From Prevotella sp. UBA3294 (GTDB lineage Bacteria > Bacteroidota > Bacteroidia > Bacteroidales > Bacteroidaceae), in NCBI GenBank assembly GCA_002361535.1, contig DETG01000084.1, forward strand, positions 1 to 6,658: 6,658 nucleotides of DNA, given 5' to 3'. Below the pieces are notes generated by a model that was not told the origin of the DNA, searched no databases, and saw only the letters and a program-made list of their open reading frames with translations. Both the position numbers and the translations under genes were made by a program. Shown piece by piece: positions 6,205 to 6,658 of the stretch. Every line of letters begins with the position of its first letter. The stretch's first letter is position 1.

Positions 6205-6249
6205 TGCACAAATTACGCGGTTTGTGCACAATATGGCTGATTTTGTGCA
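6205..6249. promoter_or_regulatory. Triple TTTGTGCA motif, candidate operator between dnaG and etfB
   Basis: TGCACAAA (6205-6212) and its exact reverse complement TTTGTGCA (6221-6228) form an 8-bp inverted repeat with an 8-nt spacer. A third copy, TTTGTGCA (6242-6249), lies exactly 21 bp from the second, about two helical turns. The second copy also sits in a perfect 10-bp palindrome, ttgtgcacaa (6222-6231). The cluster ends 6 nt upstream of the etfB -33 element, a usual place for an activator or repressor site. The protein that would bind is unknown. Confidence 0.45.
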
Positions 6250-6254
6250 TTTTA

Positions 6255-6286
6255 TTTGTACGGCAAACAAAAAAGGACTACCTTTG
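6255..6286 (+). promoter_or_regulatory. Promoter of etfB
   Basis: TTTG (6255-6258), a 20-nt spacer and TACCTTTG (6279-6286) match the Bacteroidetes primary sigma consensus, with the same spacing as the pectate lyase promoter. Transcription would begin near 6292. Confidence 0.8.
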
Positions 6287-6388
6287 CACGCTGAAATTGA
6301 GCACACCATATACGGTAGTTATCACGACTTTAGCCGCATATATAATAAGGTGTGATTGCAAGCATATCAGATAACCAATTAATAATTT
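6287..6388 (+). other. etfB 5' leader, about 97 nt, no recognised riboswitch
   Basis: The sequence between the predicted transcription start and the etfB ATG is AT-rich and lacks a Shine-Dalgarno motif, as is usual in Bacteroidetes. CACACC (6302-6307) could pair with GGTGTG (6349-6354) across a 41-nt loop, but the stem is short and I recognise no riboswitch or leader peptide. The whole gap between dnaG and etfB (6102-6388) contains no gene that I can support. Confidence 0.35.
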
Positions 6389-6658
6389 ATGGCTTTAAAA
6401 ATTGTTGTACTTGCCAAGCAAGTACCCGACACAAGAAATGTGGGTAAGGATGCCATGACAGCCGAAGGTACTGTCAACCGCGCCGCCCTACCCGCTATCT
6501 TCAACCCAGAAGATTTGAACGCCTTGGAGCAAGCACTTCGTTTGAAAGAACAGAATCCAGGCTCAACAGTTGGAATCCTCACGATGGGTCCTCCACGTGC
6601 TGGGGAGATTATTCGTCAAGGACTGTATCGTGGTGCCGATACGGGGTGGTTGCTGCCT
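6389..6658 (+). CDS. etfB: Electron transfer flavoprotein beta subunit, 3'-truncated
   Basis: EtfB pairs with EtfA to carry electrons between acyl-CoA dehydrogenases and other redox partners; the beta subunit binds AMP, or FAD in electron-bifurcating types. The frame opens with ATG at 6389 (MALKIVVLAKQVPDTRNVG) and is open to the window edge, giving 90 residues of a protein usually near 260-290. The family N-terminal block KQVPD is at residues 10-14, followed by NPEDLNALEQALRLKE and the nucleotide-fold segment ILTMGPPRAGEIIR, then GADTGWLL. The gene is transcribed divergently from dnaG, from a consensus promoter about 100 nt upstream. In Prevotella and Bacteroides I would expect etfA and an acyl-CoA dehydrogenase to follow, but these lie outside the window. 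Bifurcating and non-bifurcating types cannot be separated from this fragment. Confidence 0.94.
   Translation, partial: MALKIVVLAKQVPDTRNVGKDAMTAEGTVNRAALPAIFNPEDLNALEQALRLKEQNPGSTVGILTMGPPRAGEIIRQGLYRGADTGWLLP

Noticed and set aside
6302..6354. Structured leader or riboswitch before etfB
   Set aside because: Only a 6-bp CACACC/GGTGTG pairing across a long AU-rich loop is visible, with no known aptamer features.

Overview
The window looks like chromosomal DNA of a Bacteroidales bacterium, most likely Prevotella or a close relative. Three things point there. The promoters fit the Bacteroidetes pattern (TTTG, about 20 nt, then TAnnTTTG). Starts generally lack a clear Shine-Dalgarno sequence. 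The DnaG, RsmD and EtfB sequences closely resemble the Prevotella/Bacteroides versions as I remember them. No database search was possible.

Layout, left to right. A 5'-truncated rsmD (16S rRNA guanine-N2 methyltransferase, + strand, 1-603) converges on a secreted family 1 pectate lyase (- strand, 630-2489). They share a compact bidirectional terminator (620-647) that overlaps the last codons of the lyase. Upstream of the lyase is its own promoter (2530-2561), then a dnaG-cls operon on the - strand (dnaG 4125-6101, cls 2579-4120, 4-nt gap). A 287-nt divergent intergenic region (6102-6388) holds the dnaG promoter, a cluster of TTTGTGCA motifs and a strong promoter for etfB (+ strand, 6389 to the window end, truncated).

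The most striking content is a family of three palindromic elements, one inside each of rsmD (184-309), cls (3122-3247) and dnaG (4656-4781). Each is 126 bp: a 42-bp arm, a 42-bp centre and a 42-bp inverted arm. Each adds exactly 42 codons without a stop or frameshift, and each has the same orientation relative to the host reading frame. They encode a recurrent peptide of the form NSLTPxPSPxGEGS...STPLSxxRGxGGEA. Each arm is itself a short hairpin (9-bp stem, 4-nt loop), so the unit resembles two inverted REP-like hairpins around a conserved centre. The closest precedent I know is the Rickettsia palindromic elements, selfish repeats carried in frame inside protein-coding genes.

The rest is mostly housekeeping: ribosome modification, replication priming, membrane lipid synthesis and electron transfer, plus one plant-polysaccharide degradation enzyme. 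That gene has its own promoter and an AT-richer catalytic core than its ends, so it may have a separate history. There is no transposase, CRISPR array, tRNA or rRNA in the window.
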